From NCBI RefSeq assembly GCF_003286085.1, contig NW_020825288.1:372001-436000 (forward strand): a stretch of DNA of 64,000 bases. The letters run 5' to 3'. Every line of letters begins with the position of its first letter. Within the stretch, counting starts at the first letter, position 1. The notes under the pieces are model-generated. The model was not told the DNA's origin. It ran no database searches and was given only the letters and a program-made list of their open reading frames with translations. The translations under genes were made by a program, and so were the position numbers. This DNA is from Drosophila persimilis (Eukaryota > Arthropoda > Insecta > Diptera > Drosophilidae). Shown here one piece after another: positions 23,501 through 34,492 of this stretch.

Positions 23501-26500
23501 GCTACCTCCTTAATCCTCCCCTGGACACGCAGCCATAAATTATCGGAATTTGGGGCATAAATCAAGACTGAAAGGACCACAAGTAGTCACATATTGGCAG
23601 CATATAAACTTTTCACTTTTCAATATTTGCTCGGACATCATCTTTTGTCTGGTTGCGGGTCCGGCTGCTGGTTTGGTTTATGCGTTTGATTCGTTTGACA
23701 TATTGAAGTGGTCAAGCCTGAATCACCCACCACTCAGTGGGAGGGAGTTCCAGCGGGCGGTGGGTCAAAGTGAGGGGGCGTTTCCGAGTTTTTCGAGTAA
23801 AGGAACCAGGGCAAAGTTAATTGATTAACGACAAGAATTGTTGAAAACTGGAACAGCCCAAGCGAAGCCAGAGGAAGCCGTAGGTAAAACTGTTTATCTG
23901 TCGGTACATATCGAAGATTTGCACAATTTCCACGTTGATTTGTAGCCATTGTCCGGCGCAAATTGTCCAGTACAAGGAGAGGCATTGTTGGCCTCCTTCG
24001 GCCTCATGTGGAGAGGCAGCAGATTCTGAGACATTTTCTTTGTTGCAAATTGATTGGAATTTTATGAGCGCTGTACCTGGTCTTCTGGTGCTTCTCTGGT
24101 CAAGCCTTTGCCAGGACATAGTCCCGAGGGTGGATTCAACCACTCACTAAAACGTTCCCCCTCCGCTCAGAATCCCACTATCATCCACTTATACTTATTT
24201 ATGCTTTTAATAAGCAGCATGACATGCTCTGCAAATGTCAAACCTCGGCTGTCATTCAAATGTAACATTTCTCCCCCTTATTCACTCTGCATTCAGGACT
24301 CATGCACAGGATGTGCTTGATTACTTGACGTCTACTCTCTCGCCTGGTGTATCCCATATATTAATGAAGGAAATAAATTTAATTTTGGCAATTAATGCCT
24401 GCCACAGTCCACTGGGGGTCTCGGTCTTTCCTCTGGAAGCAGAGAGAGAGAGAAAGACACAGTAAGCATCAGATGTCAGCACTCCTCTAAACCATATCAT
24501 CGTCCTAGCAATCTGTCGGTTTATGTTTATCATTATTGACTCGTGAATAGTTTCCCCAATATTCGCCCAGCGCCAGAGCGTAGTCTGGGGTCCGGACAAC
24601 ATTCCGTAATCAAATATCGTCGCTGCTCCTTTCACTTTCACATTCAGTAAATTTTCGCAAATTGCAATAAAAATGGTAGAGAAAGCGACTGAGGGCGGGC
24701 GGAGGTAACGACGTTCCCTTGCCCCGAGGGTTGGCAACGCTTAGTCACCATTCTCATCATCATCTACTCGATGATTTTCATCTCATTGGTACGTAATTTT
24801 GTTGGCCCCTGGGCAGCTTATTGGATTCTTCGAGTGATACCTTAAGGCTCTTTATGAGTTCCTACCGAGGAGCAGCTGTCAAAGCGGGCACTCCTGGTCA
24901 TTGAGTTCTTCCACTTTTCAGTTATTGAGCAAAGGAACGTTTCACGATTCGGGTCTTTATTGTTCCTAGTCTGGAGCTGGGCCACTTCAAAGACTTCAAA
25001 CCTGTCAGACCTGTCCTTGACGGGCGTTAGGTGTGAAGTATCTCATCTCCCTGTTATTTCACATACTCTCAATTAGCGATGGAACAAGAATCAAAGAGGA
25101 ATTTCCACCTCAAAGGGAAAGCGGTGGAAACTCAGCTAATAACCTGATTAGAGATTAGGAGGAAGCACCCCGAACCGAAGCTTAATTAAATGGTACGGTG
25201 GAGTCCAGGGACTTTCCACATGTGAAAGTGAAGCCACACAAAGGAGCAACAATTTCCATTTTCCCCGACTCGTGCGTCGCGGTTTACAGACTCAACCGAC
25301 TTTCGCTCTTTTCGCTTCTGCCTGCCCTGCGGCAGGCCGCACAAAAAGGATAATGTTTCACTGGTCCTCGGCCCTGTTACTGGTCCTGTATTTCACATAT
25401 ATCTATTACACTCGACTGAAGCTGACCCTAAGGCAGAGGGAAACTGCATAGCGAATGGCGGATATCGAAGGGTGGCTAGCGATTAGTTGAGTCCAGAGTC
25501 CCAGAGTCCATCAATGGCACATCAAACTGTCCGAGCAATAACAACAATGGAACCATTCAATCAGCGAGCATAAAAACATAAAGAGATTTTAATTTTTTGA
25601 TTATGTTCTCCCCCGACTTCTTCCTGTCCCATGTCCAGGACATGCGTGTGTGTCCCTGCGCTCCCAGGGGGAACTTTTCCATCTTCACCATTGGGAAAAT
25701 CGTTAATCAATGAACTTCGTGCGTGCCCATCGAACGTCCCCCTTGGAAGGACCGACCCTTGGTCACTTCGAGCTCATTTGTGCGCTTAGCATAATAAAAA
25801 AATCAACATCGATGAGTAGTTGGCCGGAAAAACCAAGTTGATTAAATTTCAATGTCGATGTCGTGTCGGGAATTGAGCAGGAACTGGACCAGAGCCCGGA
25901 CTCCAGTCTTTGCTTTGATTAGAGGGTAATGCGACGTAATTTCGATTTAAGTAATTTCCTGCTTTTCCATTCGTGCAAGAGAGTGATATGCCGTTGGATC
26001 TGGGTCTTGCAAACCGATAATTGGAGTCAATCAAGGAAAGGGGAGTGGGGTGAAGAACTTGATTACTTATAGGTCTTTAGTTCTTAAAGCTTAGATTGTT
26101 TCATCAAGCGGTTCCTTTGCCGTTACTTTGTGATTAGTTATAGTTTAATTACGATGTCCTCAAGTTGTTCTTCTATAGACTGCCTATTCCAGCGGATCCT
26201 TAGCGTTGCTGCCTTCCCTGGTTGGAAATGGGCTGTTCTGGCCCACCTCCTTACGCTCAATTTAACATTCGAATGCAATTTAGAGAATCCTTCTCCAGGC
26301 ATTTCTCTCAGCGAACAACAAAAGACAAATCATTCCTATTAATTCCGCACTCGTGGAATGTTTCATTACCAGTTACTCCCTCCACACGCATCCACATCCA
26401 CATCCATATGGATATTTGGGTTGTACGAGTATGCCTCCTTTTATGTGGATGGATTTGGATGCTTTGCTTACTTTTAATTTGCCTTCGCTGCCTTATTACG

Positions 26501-28982
26501 TTCATTCATATGCAAATCGCTGGACTGTAACACAACAATGCCATGAAGAGGGAAAAGTCACTGGAAATGTAAAGGAAAATGTAAGGGGAAATGGAAGAGG
26601 TTGCTCACATTGTTGATCCCTGAGCGATTAAAAGAAAACTTCAACTGCTCGACGGGCAAATGCTTAGCATATGAAAGCAGTCCTGGCAGCATCTTAAAGT
26701 GCCAGCAAAAAGGAGGAGGATAAGGGGATTTTCACCTTGTTGCCCAAAAATATACATATACATATGTACCAGGGAATGTGTGTAGCGAGCATTATAAAGT
26801 CCTCGTGGGGTGGTGTTTGATGTATTCGCTCGGTTTCTCCCACCCCTCACGCTAGTCGCTTTCTGGGGTTGGTTCTGCCTGCGCTGACTGTACTCGAAAA
26901 TATCGCTGAGTGTACCAGTATCGTCGTATCCCATATCAAACCTGAATGAATCGCTTCCGCTTTCCGCGACTGTTGGACGGCATGTGGTGGCCCCTGGCCT
27001 GCTTTATAGGGCTACATACATTATAATTTTCCAACTTCAATTCAAATTCCGAATTGTATCGTTTCCATTTCCCATTCTCCATTTTACCTCCCACCCCACC
27101 CCATGATTATTGTTTTGCATTCGCTTTGTTTGGTGAAACAATTAATGTTATTTGCATAGTTGGTGGGTCGCAGGGTCTCATGGCAGGGAGAAAGGTCTGG
27201 AGGTCCGCATGTGGTCCAATTTAGAACGTTTTGTTGGTGGTCCCTGTCTCCGCCTGCGGCACTCAGTCCTTTCTCGTTAACTGGTCCTTTCGCTTTGGCT
27301 TTGGTGTTGGCTTTGTCTCTGGCTATCAAATTTTGTTTGACTTTCAAAATCTGCTCAAGGAGGGCGATGCGACATGAAGCCCCTGTAAGTGTCTGGCTGA
27401 CAGCTTCAAGTGGTCCTTCTTCTTCTCATCCTCCAACTTTAGCTCTATTCTCCTACTCCCCAAGTTTTCCGCATTATCTCGAGTGCTGCGTGCTAATGTG
27501 CAAAAACTGTCGGAATTGAGGAACTATGCAACTCTCGAACCCGTGGAGTTAGACGTGGACGGGGACGAGAGCCACTTGAGGTCTTGGGAAAGTTGCCAAA
27601 AGGCGCATATCAGAGCACACATACACACATGTGGCAACACTGCTCTCACCTTATTTATTTGTTTCCTTGGCCAAATGACACGAATTTGTCATCTTGGTAC
27701 AGTCCCCAGTCCACAGTCCCACCCCTTGTGGGATGTGGAATGTGAGATTCTCTCACATATGTCGCTGTTTGTTTAGCCACACCCTCCCGGACAGAACCTG
27801 GGGCGCTCTTTTTGTTTGCTCAGCAGTTGAAAAGTTCAATTAGAAATGTTACGGATTGGAAAAGCGCTACAAAATGCTATGTAATTAAGTTTTTCATATG
27901 CAAATTTGCCACACCGCCCTTTGTGTAATAGGAATTAAATATTCTTTTTATTGCGGGACCTGTTTGGCCCGAGGCCCTGACCCGTGTCCTGACCCAGTGG
28001 CCCACACAAATATTATTCCATCTTCCACTCCCCGTATCGTGGCCTCACTCGCGCTCGGTCGCGTTATTTGCAGTGGAACTCTGAAGTTTTCAATTGAATG
28101 AACAGATCTTAACCTCATAAAACTTATCATTCTGGCACTGTACAGGACCCCGTCGACGTAACGTTCAGCGGCAGCGAATTGCAATAATTTTGTTGTATTT
28201 TAAGTTGTTCAACAGCATGTTGCTAATTTCTAATAAATATCGAAAATGGATTGAAGAGTGCCTGGTCCTCGTCATACGCGGGGGTTGTTCTTGGCATATG
28301 CAAATTTCGGAATAATAATTTTCGCATAAAGTGAAAGTCTGAATATTCTTACACCACGTGCATGATTATAGCTAGATGGAGAGATGATGATATTATGGCT
28401 GGCATATTAAAAAAGATTCAGAGTTCAGCTCACTGGGACCTGGTGGGACTCTCATATTTGGTGGACACGTGCGGGGTCCCTTCTCTAAGCACCGTTCAGC
28501 TTGGTACTGCCGCATCTGGGTTTCAAAAGAAGAATTAAGCAACCTGCGTTGCAGTTCAATGCAAAAACTAGACATCGATTGAACGAATGCTTTGATAAAA
28601 TGTATACCAGACAGGAAAAAAACATGGATACATGGGCGTTACACAAGTCCATTTTCCGCTGAAAATGGAATATACCCCTAACTCTTTTGGAGAATCGGGT
28701 CTACTACCTCACTCGGCAGTGAGGAAACACATACTGGTATAGCTAACATGCATGAGAACCGTTACAAGACTTGCAAATGCGATGCTGCTCGGACTCATGT
28801 GTTAGTGTTAATGCCTGAGTGTGGAATACAACAGAGAAATATACATACATTTATTGATACATGGGCTACACGATTTTACATGAATTCTGCACCAAAATGA
28901 ACCGCAAAAGTATGCTTCAAACGCATTCTACAGAGTGCACAGTCGCGCCTTAAGTTAAGTGGAGACCTCGACGAAACGGGTG
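8529..28982. other. 20-kb region with no supportable gene
   Basis: Single-copy-looking sequence with many short, overlapping open frames on both strands and none with a recognised domain. The longest (14359-14826, 16181-16664, 18367-18939, 20007-20474) are proline/serine- or basic-residue-rich, lack paired splice sites with frame continuity, and overlap other frames, as expected by chance. Homopurine/pyrimidine runs, CCTGTCC-type short repeats (12050-12105, 20160-20195) and TTTATGG/TAATTA words are frequent, as in Drosophila introns and regulatory DNA. It could be an intergenic regulatory domain or a large intron of a gene whose exons lie outside. Confidence 0.5.
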
Positions 28983-29381
28983 TCAGTTAAAAATCTTCAT
29001 GCGCCTCGGTTTTCTGGAATGCTGATTCTGCTTTCTTCCGCCAAAAGCCATTCTACGGACGTGTCGTTTCGTATAATTATCCGCCTGGTGAGAAGGTATG
29101 GATTCATTTAAGATTTCATGAATGGAGGAATACAAGACCTACCGTGGTTAGAATATCAAAATGCTCCGAGCTGCGATGACGGATTGGAATCCCAGAATGT
29201 GTGTGGGAGTCAAAGTCCTCAACGGAAGAGCTCTTTTCCTAATGATACGCGAATGAGGTGTACTCTCTTGATATACTAGAGGAGAATGACAGGGTACCTG
29301 GCTTACCTCGGTTTCTGTTTCTTCTGCCATGGATGTCAGAAGAAAACTCAGCACAACTAGCACCAGAAAGAAGCTCCCCAT
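28983..29381 (-). CDS. Small secreted highly basic peptide, three exons
   Basis: Not a family I recognise. Read on the minus strand, exon 1 is 29381-29307, exon 2 29238-29143, exon 3 29084-28983. The donors are GTAAGC and GTAGGT, the acceptors TTAG and CACCAG, and all junctions are phase 0, giving 90 residues. Residues 1-19 (MGSFFLVLVVLSFLLTSMA) form a strong signal peptide. An acidic stretch (EETETE) follows, then a Ser/His-rich middle (exon 2). The last 28 residues are extremely basic: TKRHVRRMAFGGRKQ, then HSRKPRRMKIFN. The KR site and the GGRK sequence are the kind prohormone convertases and amidating enzymes use, so a processed peptide is possible. A cationic antimicrobial peptide is another possibility. 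Both are inference. The assembly rests on splice signals read by eye. Confidence 0.65.
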
Positions 29382-31216
29382 CCTGTCTGCTTCGCTCGAC
29401 TCAACCACTACAAGTGATAAAACTACTATTGTTGAGGCGAAGATACTCGTTTTATGAAAATGAAAATTCGTAGCTCTGATAGTAAAACTCTCTGCTCTGT
29501 GCTCTTTGGAAACAGCGAACAAATAACTGCTTGACTGCTATGCTTAGCTCTTATTTTGCGATAAGATGTACTGTAGGCAGTACCCAACTCGGGACATATC
29601 GTTTTCCTTGCGTTTAATTCTGTTTGCAATTTGAGTAATTCTTTCCCTCACGGACCATCCATTAACTAATGAAAGCGATCCAAATGCTTGCCATTTTTAT
29701 ATCCACTTATTTATATTTCCCTTTTTCACATTCTAATTTCATTGAATTTATACAACAATTTGGCCCAAATGTTACCCTTGCCCTGTCCCGAGCGCTCGGT
29801 CTTTTCCTTCCCTGAGGGGGTGCAAAGTGCTCACTCCTCATGCAAAGCATTTGCGAATTCGACCGAGTGGAGTGGAAGAGAATAAAGTGTAGAAGGCTGT
29901 GTGTACGAGCCCGTGTACGTATCCGTGTCCTGTCCTGTCCTGTCCTGGCAGTGACGTTTAATGGCATGTCAACGTCTGTGTCGCACGTTGGCATTTATTG
30001 ATACGATCCGAGCTGAGTTAACAAGTCGATAAAGTTTTATAGTAGAGAGAGGGTCTCGCGTCTCAGCTGCGAATAAACGGAAATGCAATTGCCAATGTCA
30101 TAAATGGAAAACAAAACAACGCTCTACCTGGGAGGAGAATGCCAAACTCTTCGCTTGGGTCTGGGTCTGGGTCTGGCCCGGCCATATGGCTAATTTCATA
30201 GCTCGCCTTCTAATTTCCCAATTTGAAAACAAACTTTCCACAATGCGAAGCCCAATACAATTATCAAAGTCGACGGAGGGTTGCCCGCGGTCGGCCAGTA
30301 AATTGATTAGAAGGCTTTTCCTCTTTCCTGCGCCTTTGTGCTCTGCCGTTCCTGTTCTGCTTTCCTGGTTCCTCTTCTCTCTTTAAAGTAGCTTAAATTG
30401 ACTTTATAATTGCCGTGTGGGCGTGGCCATAACCGAATTATTCCGCCCAGTGGACCTTTCAATGGTCCTGCGGTTGCGAGTTTGCTTCTGTTTTGATTGA
30501 CACGTGAATGGTGCCGCACGGCAGATGTACAACTCCATATCGGATCTCACAGAAGATAATACAAAAGTTTGGCTGAATTCTCTATCTAAAAAATCGAAAT
30601 AACAGAGCAGCGGCAAAATGTTTCCCGAAAGTTGCTTCGTTACAATTCAGTTCATTCATGAGTGCATCAACATTAATCTCAACGATGCATATAAGACATG
30701 TACATACATACATCATAGATCCAGAGGCATCACACAAATATTCACCGTATCATTGACAAACCTTCGATACACAAAACTTGTATCATAGTGACGTCTTACC
30801 TGTTCATTGAGAAGGTTTCGATGGCAAGCCGGTTATCAGAGGGGAGCCCTCCGGTTCAATGTCACTCTTGTTTGCCAATTCCCATATCTATGCGCATATG
30901 TGCGTATGGGTGTATCTCTGGTGCGTGTATGTGGTTCAAGGTTAACAAAAATCGCCAACACTCGATAATGAGCTGCACAATCATAGCTCGTTGATGGTGT
31001 CGCTGGCAGCGCCTTGTTGTCTTTGCCCCGGTGTGGCCTACCCGGCGAGGTGGTGTCGCCGGCTGATAAACATCATGAATATTAATGCGGCATATCGCAT
31101 ATCGCACACATCAACATCAACATCCACATCAGCATGGGTACTGGCATTAAATCAAATCCAACCCGTCCAAGAGTCAAGTTCACTTTCACTCCCGCCTACC
31201 ATGACGCACGGATAAG
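29382..31216. other. Intergenic, promoter region of the basic-peptide gene, otherwise nothing seen
   Basis: About 1.8 kb. The near part must hold the promoter of the minus-strand peptide gene; a TATA-like CATAAAAC occurs near 29453 on the minus strand. A CCTGT pentamer run lies at 29927-29946. No further coding or RNA feature is supportable. Confidence 0.45.
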
Positions 31217-31807
31217 ATGAGCGGCGACTGGCCACACAAGCTGCCCCCGCTCCTCCTGGCTCTGGCCGGCCAATTTTGGTCACTGGCACACAAATTGGCA
31301 GAGGGGGCTAAGCTTGAGCCCCACCTGCGCATCGCATACAAATGGATCGGTGGATCGTGTCTGGGGCTGGCTATTTTCGGCTCGAACGGAGGCCTGATGA
31401 ATGGCCGGCATCGATTTGCATTCCGATTTGGTTTCGGTTTTGGCCTGGGAATCGGCTTGGATTGGCAGACATTGCATCATGGGCCCCATTGCCGCTGCTT
31501 TACGAGCTTCTTCGGCTACGTTTTTGAGTGCACGCGAATGTGGAGTGAAAGCAAAGTGTGGCAATCAATGACGACATCAAGACGAGACGGAGAAGATACT
31601 GCATCGGCATCAGGTTTGACCAGCTGTTCAAAGAGAGGAGAAACAGCTGATGGCTCGCTGCAGAGGGGGCATCTGTCTCCAAGAGGGGCACTCATCAACT
31701 CAACAGATGAGTCATTCGCAATCTCTTATTCCAGCTTCAATGTTTTTGCCTCTCCGCTTCAATTAGAGTCAACGGAGTGTACATTTTTCAGTAGTTTATT
31801 TAAATAG
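31217..31807 (+). CDS. Possible small membrane protein, Mic10-like glycine pattern
   Basis: An uninterrupted ATG-started frame of 196 codons with Drosophila-like codon use in its first half. Residues about 43-60 (KWIGGSCLGLAIFGSNGG) form a glycine-rich hydrophobic segment. A short basic loop (GRHR) follows, then a second segment with a GxGxGxG run (FGFGFGLGIG). Two glycine-patterned segments joined by a basic loop is the hallmark of the Mic10/MINOS1 subunit of the mitochondrial MICOS complex, which shapes cristae. However, the frame is longer than Mic10 (usually about 75-100 residues), and its Ser/Thr-rich C-terminal half matches nothing I know. A chance open frame cannot be excluded. It converges on the protease gene that ends at 32016. 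Confidence 0.3.
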   Translation: MSGDWPHKLPPLLLALAGQFWSLAHKLAEGAKLEPHLRIAYKWIGGSCLGLAIFGSNGGLMNGRHRFAFRFGFGFGLGIGLDWQTLHHGPHCRCFTSFFGYVFECTRMWSESKVWQSMTTSRRDGEDTASASGLTSCSKRGETADGSLQRGHLSPRGALINSTDESFAISYSSFNVFASPLQLESTECTFFSSLFK

Positions 31808-32015
31808 AAACATGTTTTTCAGACTTCTGTTAGCGCACAGTCACAGACACACACGCACACACTCACACTCGCACTCACATTCCAAGTAGCACTCACACTC
31901 ATTCACTCCCACGCTTAGTCAAATAGTTGATATCTGTTAGATAATTAGCAAAATATGTACAAACAGATCTGGGCTGTCATTAGGCGCCAATTGTTGGAGC
32001 CCCCGAAATCTGACG
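31808..32015. other. 3' flank of the protease gene with CA-rich tract
   Basis: A run of CACAC/ACTCAC words at about 31845-31912 lies in the presumed 3' UTR or downstream flank of the minus-strand protease. No clear AATAAA on the minus strand was identified. Confidence 0.4.
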
Positions 32016-33457
32016 TCAAGAGATCGCTGACTGCTGCTGCTGCTGCAAAACGCCAGCGATCCAATCCGTGTACTCGGCCACGTTCGTATAGACAGCGGGC
32101 TTTCCGGCCATGCCACACTGCGTGAATCCGTAGCTGACGACCCCATAGGCAACCCACCGCGAGTGCTGGCGATCAAAGTACATGAGTGGACCTCCAGAAT
32201 CACCGGCACACGTGTCCTTGGCGTACTCTCCTCCAGCACACAGCTGCTTGGGACCCAGACGCACCCCGAACATGTCCAAGATCTTGGTGCAGTTCTCGTT
32301 TGAGACGTAGGGGATACGTAACTTCAACTTTATGGGGCTGTGTATGTTGATGAAGTACTTGTTGACTGACGATGGAAGAAGTATAGATAAGATTGTGATC
32401 CATGCAGTGTAGGGATATTTAAAGCTTACAAAGATCCGTTCGGCCCCAGCCGGATACGGAGAACATTTGGCCCTCTGCTAAGGGCAAAGGCGAAGTATTG
32501 TTCGGCAGACAGATGGGCATGACGAAGTGCGTAAAGGAGACTGGATGCTTCAGCCGGATGATGGCTATGTCGTTGAATTTGTAGTTAGAGTGCTCCTTGT
32601 ACTCGGGATGCACATGAATCCGCTCGTATCCGATGTCCAGGGCAGCATCCGCACAGCTGAGATAATTGGGCTCCTCGATGCAGTCCGGTTCGGTCTTCAC
32701 ATTGAATTCCCCCAGACGAACGTGCTTTCTGAATATAAAAAGATGATGATAAAATGATCTGAGGACACGATCTATGGAACCACTCACAGGCCTTGCCGTT
32801 GACGCACTCCCTCGCCCTGGACACAGTGGGCGGCAGTCAGAATATGACGATCGTCGATCAGTGCTCCACTGCAACCGTAGTCATCTGTGGAAAATAAGAA
32901 AACGGGCTAACATCTGAAGTGTCTGGGAGTAGGATCAACGACTCACTTGAATTGTACACCAGGAGGGCCAGCCAGGGATACTCGTCCAGTTCGGCAATCT
33001 CTCCACCGTAAATGCGGTTCGTGACCTGCTTGCCACACTCGTTGAGCAGATTGAATCCCGTGCTGGGCTCCACCGTATGGATGCGCCGCTTCAGCTTCTT
33101 CCGCTTGAATCGGGCGGTGACGTCGAGAAAGCGGCGGTACTCGAACTTGGAGAACTGCAGCACCGGGAAGAGGTAGTCTTGCCCGTTAGCCGGGCAGCAG
33201 ACGAGCGACTCATAGGAATCCTCCTCCCCGTGTATCTCCATTTCGCACTGCACCTTCTTCAGGAAGTTCACCTTCTCGGCGGGCAGATTGGTGACATTTC
33301 GCACCTGTAGATAGGCCGCGCACTGGCTCACCTGGACGCACACGCCTCGCTTCGTCTCATTGGGAATGTCGCAGGCCTGGCGCTCCGGCGCAGGGTGCTC
33401 CGCCTGCGTGGAACAGCAGCCGAGCACTGCCCACAGCGTGAGCGCTGCCCACTGCAT
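32016..33457 (-). CDS. CG9737: CLIP-domain trypsin-like serine protease (CG9737-like)
   Basis: Four exons on the minus strand: 33457-32947, 32884-32788, 32728-32430, 32365-32016 (introns 62, 59 and 64 nt); 418 residues. A signal peptide (MQWAALTLWAVLGCCSTQA) leads to a CLIP domain with cysteines 29, 40, 46, 71, 87 and 88. A basic linker follows, then the zymogen activation site NR|IYGG (cleavage after Arg148). The catalytic triad is His190 (TAAHC), Asp256 (NDIAIIRL) and Ser359 (GDSGGP). Asp353, six residues before the Ser, predicts trypsin-like cleavage after Arg/Lys. An extra Cys pair (219, 228) occurs as in Easter-type clip proteases. Such zymogens act in haemolymph cascades leading to Toll activation or melanization; this one's substrate is unknown. 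The CG9737 name is from memory of the D. melanogaster protein and position. The short Gln run at the C-terminus varies freely in this family. Confidence 0.95.
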
Positions 33458-33828
33458 CGGCAGTCAATCGATCGATCGATTGTTGATTGTTGACTGTTGA
33501 CTCTGACTTGCGAAACCGCGTGGCGAGAGAGGTTTACTCTACGCAATCACAATCACAATCACTGTTACAATCGCAATCACTATCTCAATCCCAGCCCCAG
33601 TCCGCCGAGCCGAACGCATACACAAATTGAATCCGCTCGCGTGAACGCTCAGCTGTGTATTGAATTTGAATGCGCAGAGCGACAGACCCAGTGCCAGTGG
33701 CAGTCCCATAGTCGCGGCCCCAACCGAAACCGAAACCGCTGAAGAGTCAGAGAAGTCGGAAGAGCCGAAGAGCTCAACCTAAAACTGAAGCTCAGGTGTC
33801 AACAAATGAGCCGTTAAACGGTATCGAT

Positions 33829-33859
<31 letters not shown>

Positions 33860-34492
33860 CTTCAGTCTCACACGAAAACGAGTCCAAAACTGCAGTCGGA
33901 AGGCGGCACTGAAACGGGAGCAGCAGCATCGCCCGATAACTGGTCCGGCTCGGCTCGGCTAGGTTATGCAATTCTCCAGCTGGTTTCACTTTCGTTCGGG
34001 CCACGACACGAGCGCCAGTTGGGAAGCGGCGAGGTAAAGCTTTGGCCCAGAAGTGTTGCCCACTTTTAGGAGGAGCTAATTGGCAGAAAGCTGTGGCTCA
34101 CGCTTTGGCCAAAGTCCAAGCCGTTTGCAAACACCTGACACCGGAAGTTTTCTTGTGGTTTAGCCCATTAAAGCGCGGAGGCAATGTCAATGGCAGGCGC
34201 TTGCTTCGACCAACCGGCTGGGCTGGGAAATCCAAAGGTTTTTCAGAACAGTTCAATCACTTTTGGGGCGGAAAACAGCACCATCGTTGAGGTTACCCTG
34301 TGATCAAAGGCATAATAGATATGAAATAGCAAACCAAACGCTTTTAACTCAGGGTTTATATTATTTGATTATAGTTTAAATATACTCGGATAATCTAAGT
34401 TAGGTTCTACATTAATCTTAGACAAAATAAGATCACATTTTGAGCTTTGAACTTATGCTAGCATCTGCTAGATACCCTATCCAGTAGGGGCT
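33458..34492. other. Intergenic between the two proteases; promoter region and short repeats
   Basis: About 1 kb. It holds the upstream region of the CG9737-like gene, including an ATCGATCGATCGATTG word (33467-33482), repeated CAATCA words (33541-33590) and a (TGC)n tract (33828-33850). No TATA box is obvious, in contrast to the CG9733-like neighbour. The frames at 33792-34290 are low-complexity and unsupported. Confidence 0.5.
33828..33850. repeat. (TGC)n trinucleotide tract
   Basis: About eight uninterrupted TGC units upstream of the CG9737-like protease gene. Non-coding here as far as can be seen. Confidence 0.9.

Noticed and set aside
29148-29522. Longer unspliced 124-codon reading of the basic-peptide locus
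   Set aside because: It begins upstream of the signal peptide and reads through the GTAAGC donor into intron sequence; the spliced three-exon model explains the locus better.
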